From: Paracoccus sp. PAMC 22219
GTDB lineage: Bacteria > Pseudomonadota > Alphaproteobacteria > Rhodobacterales > Rhodobacteraceae
Direction: 5' to 3'
Length of the DNA: 64,000 nucleotides
Assembly (NCBI RefSeq): GCF_000787695.1
Contig: NZ_BBPH01000005.1
Location: 1 to 64,000, forward strand
Shown here piece by piece: positions 1 through 8,216 of the stretch. The position numbers and the translations under genes were made by a program. The notes under the pieces are model-generated. The model saw only the letters and a list, made by a program, of their open reading frames with translations, ran no database searches and was not told the origin of the DNA. The stretch's first letter is position 1, and each line of letters opens with the position of its first letter.

Positions 1-20
1 GCGGGGGGCCAGCCCCCCGC
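1..20 (-). terminator. Stem-loop after the N-formylglutamate amidohydrolase gene
   Basis: A perfect 8-bp G/C stem (1-8 with 13-20) and a 4-base loop lie 14 bases past the stop codon of the minus-strand gene at 35-787. The T-tract that would make it a convincing intrinsic terminator would fall outside the window, so this is a probable but unproven terminator. Confidence 0.45.
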
Positions 21-34
21 ACCCCCCGGCGTCG

Positions 35-787
35 TCACAACCCGCTGGCGTCCAGCACTTGGGCGATGACGGGGGCGAGCCGGTCGGCCCAGATCTGCTG
101 GCCTCCGGGTGTGGCGATCAGGTCGTTTCGCACCTCGATCAGCATGTTCGGCCGGCCGTGGCGCAGGGCGTGGCGATCGACGCTGTCGCCGTCCAGATGC
201 CCGTCATAGGGCTGATTTTCGCCGGTGATCCACCCCTCGTCGCGACAGGCGGCGACCATCGCGGGCCCAAGCCTGGCATCGGCATGCGAATAGAGGATGC
301 CCACCTGCCACGGCCGGGGCGGGCGTCCGCGCAACTGCGGGGTGAAGCTGTGGACGGCGCAGATGCAGCGGTCCGGGTGCAGCGCCGCGACCCGCGCCAG
401 CGCCGCATGATAGGGACGGTGCAGCCGGTCCAGCCGGCGCTGGCGCTCGGCCGCGTCGGCCAGCCGGTTCGTCGGGATCACCGTCCCGTCATAGAGCCGC
501 ATCAGCAGGGTGGGGTCGTCCTCTCCGCGGTTCGGATCGATCACCAGGCGCGAGAAATCGGACAGGATCGCAGGCGCGTCCAGCCGTTCGGCCAGCCGTT
601 CCGTCAGACCCGCCGCGCCCACGTCATAGGCGATGTGGCGCGCCATGTCGGCGGGCGCGATGCCCAGGGTGCCGCCGCCGACCCAGTCGGGCACGCGGTT
701 CGTGGCGTGATCGCAGGTGATCAGCCACCGCGAGGGGCGGTCCTGACCCAGGATGCGGAAGGGCGTCGCTGTCGTGTCATCGGTCAT
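35..787 (-). CDS. N-formylglutamate amidohydrolase family protein
   Basis: The 250-residue cytoplasmic protein has the FGase fold signatures: an early CDHATNRVP stretch (about residues 25-33), a DVGA motif near 55, a DFSRLVIDPNR block near 78 and AVHSFTP near 143. The family hydrolyses N-formyl-L-glutamate to glutamate and formate at the end of some histidine-degradation routes, or acts on related N-acyl amino acids. No other hut gene is nearby, so the substrate is not fixed by context. The start is the first ATG of the frame and has no strong Shine-Dalgarno. The gene is divergent from pyruvate kinase with 95 bases between them. Confidence 0.85.
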   Translation of the reverse strand: MTDDTTATPFRILGQDRPSRWLITCDHATNRVPDWVGGGTLGIAPADMARHIAYDVGAAGLTERLAERLDAPAILSDFSRLVIDPNRGEDDPTLLMRLYDGTVIPTNRLADAAERQRRLDRLHRPYHAALARVAALHPDRCICAVHSFTPQLRGRPPRPWQVGILYSHADARLGPAMVAACRDEGWITGENQPYDGHLDGDSVDRHALRHGRPNMLIEVRNDLIATPGGQQIWADRLAPVIAQVLDASGL

Positions 788-882
788 GATGCAGGCTGTC
801 TACGACGAACGGCGGACAGACGCCAGTTGCCGACCATCGGCAATTGCGGCATAGATAGCGCTAAACCTGAGACAAGGGCGGG

Positions 883-2331
883 ATGATGAGACGACATCGC
901 AACGTGAAGATCGTGGCAACCCTGGGACCGGCATCATCGTCGAAGGAGATGATCCGCGCCCTGTTCGATGCCGGGGCCGACGTGTTCCGCCTGAACATGA
1001 GCCATGGCAGCCACGACGACCACCGGGAACGCCACACCACCATCCGCGAGATCGAGGCCGAGACCGGCCGTCCCATCGCCATCCTGGCCGACCTGCAGGG
1101 CCCCAAGCTGCGCGTGGGTCCCTTTGCCGCCGGGCCGCACGATCTGGCCGTGGGCGATCACTTCCGGTTCGACCTGGCGCCTGATCTGGGCGATGCGACC
1201 CGCGTCTCGTTGCCGCACCCCGAGATCTTTGCGGCCCTCATCGAAGGGTCGGAACTGCTGGTCAATGACGGCAAGATCCGCCTGACGGTGCAGAAATGCG
1301 GCCCCGATTTCGCCGATTGCGTGGTCACGGTCGCCGGCGCGATCAGCGACCGCAAGGGCGTGAACGTCCCCGACGTGGTGCTGCCGCTGGCCGCGCTGTC
1401 GGACAAGGACCGCGCGGACCTGGAATTCGCCTGCGAGCTGGGCGTCGACTGGCTGGCGCTGTCCTTCGTCCAGCGCGCCGAGGACGTCGAGGAGGCCAAG
1501 ACCCTGGCCAAGGGTCGCGCCGCGATCCTGTCCAAGATCGAAAAGCCCGCCGCCGTCCGCGCCTTTGACGAGATCCTGCAGGCCTCCGACGGGATCATGG
1601 TCGCGCGCGGCGATCTGGGCGTGGAACTGCCCGTTCATTCCGTGCCGCCGATCCAGAAGCGTCTGGTCCGCCTGTGCCGCAGCGCCGCCAAGCCGGTGAT
1701 CGTCGCGACCCAGATGCTGGAATCGATGATCGACAGCCCTATGCCGACCCGCGCCGAGGTCAGCGACGTCGCCAACGCCATCTATGAGGGTGCCGACGCG
1801 GTCATGCTGTCCGCCGAGAGCGCCGCCGGCAGCTTCCCGGTCGAGGCCGTGCGCACGATGGACAACGTCGCCCGTTCGGTCGAGGCCGACCCGAACTATC
1901 GCTCGATCATCGAGGCGGCGCGCAAGGCCAGCCTGTCGTCCGTCCCCGACGCCATCGTGACTGCCGCGCGCGAGATCGCCGAGACCACCGACGTGGCCGC
2001 CATCTGCGCGTTCAGCCAGTCGGGCAAGACGATCAGCCTGATCGCCCGCGAACGGCCCCGCGTGCCGATTCTGGCGCTGTCGCCGATCCTGACCGTCACG
2101 CGCCGCATGGTGCTGACCTGGGGCACGCATTGCGTGACCACCCCGCGCATGTCGCGCTTCAAGGAGGCCGTGATCATCGGCACCCGCGCGGCCCGCGAAT
2201 ACGGGTTCGCGGACGAGACGCGGCAGGTCGTGGTGATGGCGGGCGTGCCCTTCAACGTGCCGGGCACGACGAACATCCTGCGCATCGCACCCTGCGATGA
2301 CCGCTTGATCTTCGCCACCGACCCGGAATAA
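883..2331 (+). CDS. pyk: Pyruvate kinase
   Basis: This 482-residue glycolytic enzyme converts phosphoenolpyruvate and ADP to pyruvate and ATP. Visible signatures are KIVATLGPASS at the N-terminus, LNMSHG (substrate loop), ADLQGPKLRVG, the active-site lysine segment SKIEKPAAV, the MVARGDLGVELP metal-binding block and MLESMIDSPMPTRAE. The C-terminal regulatory domain is complete and the length is normal for the family. Two ATG codons are adjacent at 883 and 886, and either could start translation after the GGGCGGG stretch. A small membrane-protein gene follows 30 bases later. Confidence 0.97.
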   Translation: MMRRHRNVKIVATLGPASSSKEMIRALFDAGADVFRLNMSHGSHDDHRERHTTIREIEAETGRPIAILADLQGPKLRVGPFAAGPHDLAVGDHFRFDLAPDLGDATRVSLPHPEIFAALIEGSELLVNDGKIRLTVQKCGPDFADCVVTVAGAISDRKGVNVPDVVLPLAALSDKDRADLEFACELGVDWLALSFVQRAEDVEEAKTLAKGRAAILSKIEKPAAVRAFDEILQASDGIMVARGDLGVELPVHSVPPIQKRLVRLCRSAAKPVIVATQMLESMIDSPMPTRAEVSDVANAIYEGADAVMLSAESAAGSFPVEAVRTMDNVARSVEADPNYRSIIEAARKASLSSVPDAIVTAAREIAETTDVAAICAFSQSGKTISLIARERPRVPILALSPILTVTRRMVLTWGTHCVTTPRMSRFKEAVIIGTRAAREYGFADETRQVVVMAGVPFNVPGTTNILRIAPCDDRLIFATDPE

Positions 2332-2361
2332 CGCTGGGGCCTTGAAACCCGGGGGGTGCTG

Positions 2362-2586
2362 ATGTCCGATCTTCTTCTGCTGGCAGGGGTTGCCCTGTGC
2401 GTGCTGTCCGTGGTGCTGGCCGTGGTCCAGCTGCTGCAGACGCAGCCGCCCCGCGCGGCGATCCTGGCCCTGCTGGGCGGGATCGTCCTGTTGTTCGCGG
2501 GGGCCTATCTGGACCCCGAACCGTTCGGCGCGGACACGATTCCCGCCGCCCTGCGGACGGTCACGGGCGGTACGCCCGCCTCCTGA
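2362..2586 (+). CDS. Small two-helix membrane protein
   Basis: A protein of 74 residues with two hydrophobic segments (about residues 4-24 and 33-51) and a short polar tail. I do not recognise a family. The ATG at 2362 follows a GGGGGG run at a suitable distance, while an in-frame GTG at 2356 overlaps that run and is less likely. It sits 30 bases downstream of pyk and upstream of rpmI, so it may be transcribed with pyk. Function unknown. Confidence 0.6.
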   Translation: MSDLLLLAGVALCVLSVVLAVVQLLQTQPPRAAILALLGGIVLLFAGAYLDPEPFGADTIPAALRTVTGGTPAS

Positions 2587-2591
2587 CCCTC

Positions 2592-2620
2592 TTGCACAAT
2601 CCCGCGCGCCTGTGTAAGGC
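2592..2620 (+). promoter_or_regulatory. Candidate sigma-70-type promoter for rpmI-rplT
   Basis: TTGCAC at 2592-2597 and TAAGGC at 2615-2620 are separated by exactly 17 bases, ahead of the rpmI start at 2696. The -35 matches consensus at 5 of 6 positions and the -10 is weak, as is common in GC-rich alphaproteobacteria. It would give a leader of about 70 bases. Confidence 0.35.
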
Positions 2621-2695
2621 GACGCTTCCGTTCCCGTGCGGCCGGCCGACATGGCATTGCCGAGCCGCGCGTTCACTCTGATGAAGGAGATGAAA

Positions 2696-2896
2696 ATGCC
2701 GAAGATGAAGACCAAATCCGCTGCCAAGAAGCGGTTCTCGATGACGGCCTCGGGCAAGGTCAAGGCAGGTCAGGCCGGCAAACGCCACGGCATGATCAAG
2801 CGCACGACCAAGTTCATTCGCGACGCGCGCGGCACCACCATCCTGTCGGATGCGGATGCCAAGATCGTCAAGAAATACATGCCCTACGCTCGCTGA
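2696..2896 (+). CDS. rpmI: 50S ribosomal protein L35
   Basis: A 66-residue, very basic protein starting [14 protein letters not shown] and ending KKYMPYAR, which is diagnostic for bacterial L35. An open frame extends upstream to 2636, but the ATG at 2696 has a perfect AAGGAGA Shine-Dalgarno at 2684-2690 with a 5-base spacer and gives the family's standard N-terminus. rplT follows 15 bases later, the usual rpmI-rplT pair. infC is not adjacent. Confidence 0.97.
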   Translation: MPKMKTKSAAKKRFSMTASGKVKAGQAGKRHGMIKRTTKFIRDARGTTILSDADAKIVKKYMPYAR

Positions 2897-2911
2897 TCAG
2901 GAGAACCACAC

Positions 2912-3271
2912 ATGTCCCGCGTTAAATCCGGCAAGGTGACCCACGCCCGTCACAAGAAAGTCCTTGAGCAAGCCAAGGGCTACTATGGCGCGCGCTCGCG
3001 CAACTTCCGCACCGCCACCCAGGCTGTCGACAAGGCAAACCAGTACGCGACCCGCGACCGCAAGAACCGCAAGCGCAACTTCCGCGCGCTGTGGATCCAG
3101 CGCATCAACGCCGCCGTCCGCGCCATCGACACCGAAATGACCTATTCGCGCTTCATCAACCTGCTGTCGAAAGCTGGCATCGAGGTTGACCGCAAGGTCC
3201 TGGCCGACCTGGCCGTGAACGAGCCCGACGCCTTCGGCGCGATCGTGGCACAGGCCAAAGCCGCCGCCTGA
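2912..3271 (+). CDS. rplT: 50S ribosomal protein L20
   Basis: A 119-residue basic protein with the L20 signatures [15 protein letters not shown] at the N-terminus, [15 protein letters not shown], and [17 protein letters not shown]. It binds 23S rRNA early in assembly of the large subunit. The start has an AGGAGA Shine-Dalgarno in the short gap after rpmI, and an intrinsic terminator follows the stop. Confidence 0.97.
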   Translation: MSRVKSGKVTHARHKKVLEQAKGYYGARSRNFRTATQAVDKANQYATRDRKNRKRNFRALWIQRINAAVRAIDTEMTYSRFINLLSKAGIEVDRKVLADLAVNEPDAFGAIVAQAKAAA

Positions 3272-3293
3272 TCGCGGCCCACCGCATTGCCGC

Positions 3294-3326
3294 AAAGGCC
3301 CGTTCCCGATCCGGGGGCGGGCCTTT
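3294..3326 (+). terminator. Intrinsic terminator of rpmI-rplT
   Basis: AAAGGCCCG at 3294-3302 pairs with CGGGCCTTT at 3318-3326, and the loop contains a further CCCG/CGGG pairing. The hairpin ends in a short T run and lies 22 bases after the rplT stop. Confidence 0.8.
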
Positions 3327-3397
3327 GTCATGCGCGGAACCCGCGCGCCGGTTCGGCGTTATTCCCCCATAGAGACACACCCATCAAGGAGATCCCC

Positions 3398-3580
3398 ATG
3401 GGCGAGATGACCGACAAGGCGAAAGCCGCAGGCAACAAGCTGGCAGGCAACGTGAAAGAGGGCATCGGCAAGATGACCGACAACGAGCGTCTGGAAGCCG
3501 AAGGCAAGGCGCAGCAGGCAAAAGGGACCGCACAGAACGTGTCGGGCACCGTCAAGGGCAAGCTGGGCAACGACATCTGA
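3398..3580 (+). CDS. CsbD family stress-response protein
   Basis: A 60-residue hydrophilic protein rich in Lys, Gly and Ala. The KLAGNVKEGIGKMT segment and the repeated AKGTAQNVSGTVKGKLG pattern are typical of CsbD-like proteins, which accumulate in general stress and are poorly understood biochemically. The frame is open from upstream, but the ATG at 3398 follows AAGGAG at 3386-3391 with a 6-base spacer. It is monocistronic, with terminators on both sides. Confidence 0.88.
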   Translation: MGEMTDKAKAAGNKLAGNVKEGIGKMTDNERLEAEGKAQQAKGTAQNVSGTVKGKLGNDI

Positions 3581-3601
3581 TCGTAACCCGATTCGACTGC
3601 T

Positions 3602-3628
3602 AAGGCCCCGCGTTTGCGGGGCCTTTTT
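3602..3628. terminator. Bidirectional terminator between csbD-like gene and argO
   Basis: AAGGCCCCGC (3602-3611), a 4-base loop and GCGGGGCCTT (3616-3625) form a 10-bp stem followed by five Ts. It lies between two convergent genes, and A residues on the other side let it serve the minus strand too. Confidence 0.85.
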
Positions 3629-3640
3629 CATGGTGGCCCC

Positions 3641-4249
3641 TCAGCCCAGCAGCAGCTTGGCCGCGATGGACCACATGACCACGGCGATGACGGCCTCCAG
3701 CACGCGCCATGCGGTGGGGTTCGCAAAGACCGGCCGCAGCCATGCCGCGCCATAGCCCAAGGCGAAGAAGAACAGGAACGACCCCGTCACCGCCCCTGCC
3801 GCGAACGCCCCCTGATCCCCCGGGAACCGGGTCGAGATCGTGCCCAGCAGCACCACCGTATCCAGATAGACATGCGGGTTCAGCCATGTCAGCGCCAGAC
3901 AGGCCAGCACCGTCCGGCGCAGCCCGCCGGGCCCGCCCGCACCGCTCGTCTCCAGCGCGCCGGTCGCGCTGATCGCCGCGCGCAGGCTGCGGGCGCCGTA
4001 CCAGATCAGGAACGCGGCCCCCGCCACGCGCATCACCGGGTCGATCCACGGCAGCATCGTGGCGATCCGCCCGAAGCTGGTCACCCCCAGCACGATCAGC
4101 ACCGCATCCGACAGCGCGCAGGTCAGGCAGACCGCCAGCACGTGGTCCCCGCGCAGCCCCTGCCGCAGCACGAACGCGTTCTGCGCCCCGATCGCCATGA
4201 TCAGGCTGAGGCCGGTCATCAGTCCCGTCAGAAAGATCGCAAGGTTCAT
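3641..4249 (-). CDS. argO: LysE/ArgO family amino-acid exporter
   Basis: A 202-residue inner-membrane protein with about six hydrophobic segments. The LysE signatures MAIGAQNAFVLRQGL (about residues 19-33) and LTWLNPHVYLDTVVLLG (about 119-135) are present. Members export arginine, lysine or their toxic analogues. It is divergent from an ArgP-type LysR gene with 90 bases between them, the classical arrangement in which ArgP with bound amino acid activates argO. Substrate (arginine or lysine) is inferred from this pairing. Confidence 0.88.
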   Translation of the reverse strand: MNLAIFLTGLMTGLSLIMAIGAQNAFVLRQGLRGDHVLAVCLTCALSDAVLIVLGVTSFGRIATMLPWIDPVMRVAGAAFLIWYGARSLRAAISATGALETSGAGGPGGLRRTVLACLALTWLNPHVYLDTVVLLGTISTRFPGDQGAFAAGAVTGSFLFFFALGYGAAWLRPVFANPTAWRVLEAVIAVVMWSIAAKLLLG

Positions 4250-4298
4250 GGGGGCATCCGGTCATGGGGTCGCGCTTGATCTAGCCCCCGGCGGCGGA

Positions 4299-4320
4299 TT
4301 AGACAAATTCATGTTGCTAA
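4299..4320. promoter_or_regulatory. Candidate ArgP (LysR-type) binding box
   Basis: An imperfect inverted repeat, TTAGACAA (4299-4306) and TTGCTAA (4314-4320), lies between the divergent argO and argP genes, about 20 bases before the argP start. Its spacing and AT-rich centre suit a T-N11-A LysR box. Confidence 0.4.
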
Positions 4321-4339
4321 GCCTGGGTAAGGAAAACTG

Positions 4340-5260
4340 ATGCTGGACTATGCCGCCGCCCGCGCCGTCGCGATGATCGTGCAGACCGGCAGCTTTGACG
4401 GGGCGGCCCGCATCCTTGGCGTGACGCCGTCGGCCATCTCGCAACGGGTCCGCACGCTGGAGGACCGGCTTGGCACCGTTCTGATCCGCCGCGGCCAGCC
4501 CTGCACCGCGACAGAGGCCGGCGCCCGCCTGTGCCGTCACATGGACCATGTCGGCATGCTGGAACAGACGCTGGCCCAGCACCTGCCGGGTCTGGCCGAT
4601 GACGATGCGGCGCGGGTGACGGTGACCATCGCCACCAATGCCGACAGCCTGGGCACCTGGCTGATGCCCGCGCTGGCCGCCCATGCGCGTGACAGCGGCC
4701 ACCTGTTCCAGATCGCCATCGACGACGAACAGCACACCGCCGATGGGCTGCGGCAGGGCAGGGTGCTGGCCGCGGTGACATCGCTGGACAGCCCGGTGCA
4801 GGGCTGCGCGGTGCGGCCCTTGGGTCGCCTGCGCTATCACGCGACGGCCAGCCCCGATTTCATGCGGCGTCATTTCCCGGACGGGGTGACGGCGGCTGCG
4901 CTGGCCCGCGCCCCGGCGCTGGCCTTCGACCGCAAGGACGGGTTGCAGCTGGCATGGGTCCGGCAGGTCACGGGGCAGTCCCCGGTGCTGCCCGCGCACG
5001 GGCTGGCCTCGACCCAGGGGTTCGTGGATGCCTGCCGGGCTGGGCTGGGCTGGGGGCTGAACCCGGCGATGCTGGTCGCGGATGACCTGGCATCGGGGCG
5101 GCTGGTCCAGATGGTGCCGGACACGCCGCTGGACGTCGCACTCTACTGGCAAATCGGGCGGCTGGCGGCGGACAGGCTGGCCGGGCTGACCCGCGCGGTG
5201 CAGGCGGCGGCATCCGCGGCGCTGTTGCCCGCGACATCTGCGCCGCCACCCGGCGGTTGA
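4340..5260 (+). CDS. argP: LysR family regulator ArgP
   Basis: A 306-residue LysR-type regulator. The N-terminal winged helix-turn-helix (residues 1-60) carries GSFDGAARILGVTPSAISQR, the ArgP/IciA type of recognition helix, and is followed by the usual linker helix and a two-lobed effector domain. It should sense arginine and/or lysine and control argO, which it faces. TAAGGA at 4328-4333 with a 6-base spacer supports the ATG at 4340. Confidence 0.88.
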   Translation: MLDYAAARAVAMIVQTGSFDGAARILGVTPSAISQRVRTLEDRLGTVLIRRGQPCTATEAGARLCRHMDHVGMLEQTLAQHLPGLADDDAARVTVTIATNADSLGTWLMPALAAHARDSGHLFQIAIDDEQHTADGLRQGRVLAAVTSLDSPVQGCAVRPLGRLRYHATASPDFMRRHFPDGVTAAALARAPALAFDRKDGLQLAWVRQVTGQSPVLPAHGLASTQGFVDACRAGLGWGLNPAMLVADDLASGRLVQMVPDTPLDVALYWQIGRLAADRLAGLTRAVQAAASAALLPATSAPPPGG

Positions 5261-5390
5261 CCCGCGGCCCCCGCGGCCCCAGCTTGAAGGGATCGCCCCA
5301 GCCAAAGGCCGCCCCCATGTTCGACCTGCCCCAAGCCGACCCCGCCAAGGTGCCGCTGGCGACCGTGCCCTTGGCCTGTGGGGCACCGCC

Positions 5391-6671
5391 ATGACCGCGC
5401 GCCGCAACGTGCTGGAGCTGATCCCCGCCATCGCCACCCGCCAGCCCATCGTCTCGGGCAAGACCGGCGTCAGCTGGCACATGGTGATGGACCCCACGGC
5501 CCTGCGCCGGATCCTCAAGGAAAAGCTGGACGACTATCCGAAATCGGTGACGACCAAGCTGATCCTGAACCCCGCCATCGGCGACAGCCTGTTCGTGGCC
5601 GAAGGCGCGCATTGGCGCTGGCAGCGCCGCGCCGCGGCCCCCGCCTTCGCGCAACGCCATGTCGAGGCGCTTGGCCCCGTGATGACCGCCGCCGCCGAGG
5701 CGTCCTGCCGCCGCCTGTCGCAGGCGCGCGGCCCGGTGGACCTGTTCCAGGAGACGGTGGCCGCGACCTTCGACGTGATCTCGGACGTGACCTTTTCCGG
5801 CGACGGCATGTTCGACCGCGACGCGGTGCACCAGTCGATCGACGCCTATATCGCGCAGACCGCGAAACTGTCGCTGATGGACGTGCTGGGCCTGCCCGCC
5901 TGGCTGCCACGGCCGGGGCGGCTGTTTTCCGGGCCTGGTCTGAAGCGGATGAAGGCCATCGCCGACCAGTCCATCGCCGCCCGCGCGCAGGCCGCCGAAA
6001 AGCACGGGCCGCCCGACCTTCTGGACTTGCTGCTGGTGGCCCAGGACCCCGAGACCGGCCGCACGATGACCCGGGACGAGCTGCGTGACAACCTGCTGAC
6101 CTTCATCGTGGCGGGGCACGAGACGACCGCCCTGACCCTGGCCTGGGCGCTGTACCTGATGGCCTTCGCCCCCGACATCCAGGAAGCCGCCGCGGCCGAG
6201 GCCCGCGCCGCCCTTGGCGACCGCGCCGCCACCGCCGCCGATCTGGGCGCGCTGCCCCTGACCATGCGCATCGTGAACGAGACGCTGCGCCTGTACCCGC
6301 CCGCCGCCTTCCTGTCGCGCACCGCCCAGGCCCGCGACACGCTGTGCGGGCGCCAGGTCAATCCCGGCGACACGGTGATGATGCCGATCTATGCCCTGCA
6401 CCGCCACCACCTGCTGTGGGACCGGCCCGACGCCTTCGACCCCGACCGCTTTCTGACCGCGCCCGACCGCTATGCCTTCCTGCCCTTCGGGGCGGGGCCG
6501 CGCATCTGCATCGGCGCCAGCTTTGCGCTGCAGGAGGCGGTGATCATCCTGTCGACCCTGCTGGCCCGCTTCCGCTTTGCCCGCGTGCCGGGGCGCGAAC
6601 CCCAGCCGCGCATGATCCTGACGCTCCGCCCCGAAGGCGGGGTCTGGCTGACGGTGACGCGGCGCGACTAA
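5391..6671 (+). CDS. Cytochrome P450, N-terminus probably frameshifted
   Basis: This P450 monooxygenase has the I-helix AGHETT, the K-helix ETLRLYPP (ExxR) and the heme-ligand loop FGAGPRICIG, and all three are intact. The ATG at 5391 has no Shine-Dalgarno. In-frame sequence upstream of it (L-G-L-W-G-T-A) matches the usual P450 N-terminus, and an ATG at 5317 in another frame opens a plausible start (MFDLPQADPAKVPLATVP). Adding one C to the run at 5368-5370 joins the two into a 451-residue protein, the normal length. Substrate unknown. It follows argP by 130 bases and precedes an AGCS symporter. Confidence 0.85.
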   Translation: MTARRNVLELIPAIATRQPIVSGKTGVSWHMVMDPTALRRILKEKLDDYPKSVTTKLILNPAIGDSLFVAEGAHWRWQRRAAAPAFAQRHVEALGPVMTAAAEASCRRLSQARGPVDLFQETVAATFDVISDVTFSGDGMFDRDAVHQSIDAYIAQTAKLSLMDVLGLPAWLPRPGRLFSGPGLKRMKAIADQSIAARAQAAEKHGPPDLLDLLLVAQDPETGRTMTRDELRDNLLTFIVAGHETTALTLAWALYLMAFAPDIQEAAAAEARAALGDRAATAADLGALPLTMRIVNETLRLYPPAAFLSRTAQARDTLCGRQVNPGDTVMMPIYALHRHHLLWDRPDAFDPDRFLTAPDRYAFLPFGAGPRICIGASFALQEAVIILSTLLARFRFARVPGREPQPRMILTLRPEGGVWLTVTRRD

Positions 6672-6734
6672 GCGGCTTGCGGTCACTCACATGGCTGTTA
6701 CAGACTGCCACTTGAAAAGGCAGCGGAGAACGCC

Positions 6735-8141
6735 ATGACCGCCATCGTCGATTTCCTGAACAACATCTTCTGGAACTACGTCCTGATCTACGGCCTGCTG
6801 GGCGTAGGCATCTATTTCACCGTCCGTCTGGGCTTCATCCAGTTCCTGAACTTTGCCGAGATGTGGCGCTGCGTGCGCGGCTCCGGAGAGACGGACAAGG
6901 ACGGCATCACCCCCTTCCAGGCACTGTCCGTATCGCTGGCCAGCCGCGTGGGCACCGGCAACATCGCGGGCGTCGCGGTCGCGCTGACCCTGGGCGGTCC
7001 GGGCGCGATCTTCTGGATGTGGATGGTGGCGCTGGTCGGCATGGCCACGGCCTATGCGGAATCCACGCTGGCGCAGCTTTACAAGACGCATGGCGCCGAC
7101 GGCATGTATCGCGGCGGCCCCGCGCAATACATCGCCCGCGGCCTGGGCCTGCCCTGGCTGGCGGCGCTGTTCGCGGTCGCACTGATCATCGCCTTCGGCC
7201 TGGTGTTCAACGCGGTCCAGGCCAACTCCATCGCCCAGGCGGTCGAGGGCGCGTTCGGCGTCAGCGCCGGCATGGTGGGCATCGCGGTCGCGGTCCTGTC
7301 GGGTGTCATCATCTTCGGCGGCATCCCCCAGATCGCGCGCACCGCGCAGCTGGTCGTGCCGCTGATGGCGGGCCTCTACCTGATCGCGGCGATCATCATC
7401 CTGGTGATGAACATCACCGAGGTGCCGAGCATCCTGGCGGGCATCGTGCGCTCTGCCTTCGGGTTGCAGGAAACCGTGGGCGGCGTCGCGGGCGGCGTCA
7501 TGGCCGCGATGCTGAACGGCATCAAGCGCGGCCTGTTCTCGAACGAGGCCGGCATGGGCTCGGCCCCCAACATCGCCGCCGTCGCGGTGCCGAACCCGCA
7601 CCACCCGGCCAGCCAGGGCTTCGTGCAGGCGCTGGGCGTGTTCATCGACACCATCCTGGTCTGCACGGCCACGGCGGTGATGATCCTGTTGGCCGACGTC
7701 ATGCCCTCGGAACAGCTGACCGGCGTGAACCTGACCCAGGCCGCGCTGACCGACCATTTCGGCAATTTCGGCCAGATCTTCGTGGCGGTGGCGATCTTCT
7801 TCTTCGCCTTCACCTCGATCATCGGCAACTACTCCTATGCCGAAAACGCCATCGTCTATCTGGGTGCGGGCAAGCCGGGGATCATGGTCCTGCGGTTGGC
7901 TGCGCTGGGCATGGTGATCTGGGGCTCGCTGCAGGCGGTCACGACCGTCTTCAACTTTGCCGATGCCAGCATGGGCCTGATGGCCACGATCAACCTGATC
8001 GCCATCGTCGCGCTGTCGGGCACCGTCGCGGTCGTCACCCGCGACTATCTGCGCCAGCGCAAGGCGGGGACCGAACCGCAGTTCCACATCGCCGACCACC
8101 CCGGCATCGCGCCGGGCGTGAACCGTGACATCTGGAAATAA
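6735..8141 (+). CDS. Alanine/glycine:cation symporter (AGCS family)
   Basis: A 468-residue polytopic membrane protein with 10-11 hydrophobic segments. The AGCS signatures SRVGTGNIAGVAVALTLGGPG (near residue 75) and SNEAGMGSAPNIAAVA (near 265) are present. The family imports alanine, glycine or glutamine with sodium or protons. A GGAGAA Shine-Dalgarno precedes the ATG. A strong stem-loop follows, and pheS begins 75 bases after the stop. Confidence 0.92.
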   Translation: MTAIVDFLNNIFWNYVLIYGLLGVGIYFTVRLGFIQFLNFAEMWRCVRGSGETDKDGITPFQALSVSLASRVGTGNIAGVAVALTLGGPGAIFWMWMVALVGMATAYAESTLAQLYKTHGADGMYRGGPAQYIARGLGLPWLAALFAVALIIAFGLVFNAVQANSIAQAVEGAFGVSAGMVGIAVAVLSGVIIFGGIPQIARTAQLVVPLMAGLYLIAAIIILVMNITEVPSILAGIVRSAFGLQETVGGVAGGVMAAMLNGIKRGLFSNEAGMGSAPNIAAVAVPNPHHPASQGFVQALGVFIDTILVCTATAVMILLADVMPSEQLTGVNLTQAALTDHFGNFGQIFVAVAIFFFAFTSIIGNYSYAENAIVYLGAGKPGIMVLRLAALGMVIWGSLQAVTTVFNFADASMGLMATINLIAIVALSGTVAVVTRDYLRQRKAGTEPQFHIADHPGIAPGVNRDIWK

Positions 8142-8147
8142 TCCGGT

Positions 8148-8179
8148 CCGGGCGCGCGGCCTTTACCCCGCGCGCCCGG
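8148..8179 (+). terminator. Strong GC stem-loop between the AGCS gene and pheS
   Basis: CCGGGCGCGCGG (8148-8159) pairs perfectly with CCGCGCGCCCGG (8168-8179) around an 8-base loop. There is no T-tract, so it could be a Rho-assisted terminator, an mRNA-stabilising hairpin for the symporter gene, or a leader element of pheS. Confidence 0.5.
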
Positions 8180-8216
8180 CCATGCTAACGCGGGCGCAAC
8201 GTGAAAGAGGCCCGCG

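Noticed and set aside
934..2763. 609-codon open frame on the minus strand across pyk
   Set aside because: It is an antisense shadow of a GC-rich gene: low-complexity composition, no family resemblance, and the plus strand is certainly pyk.
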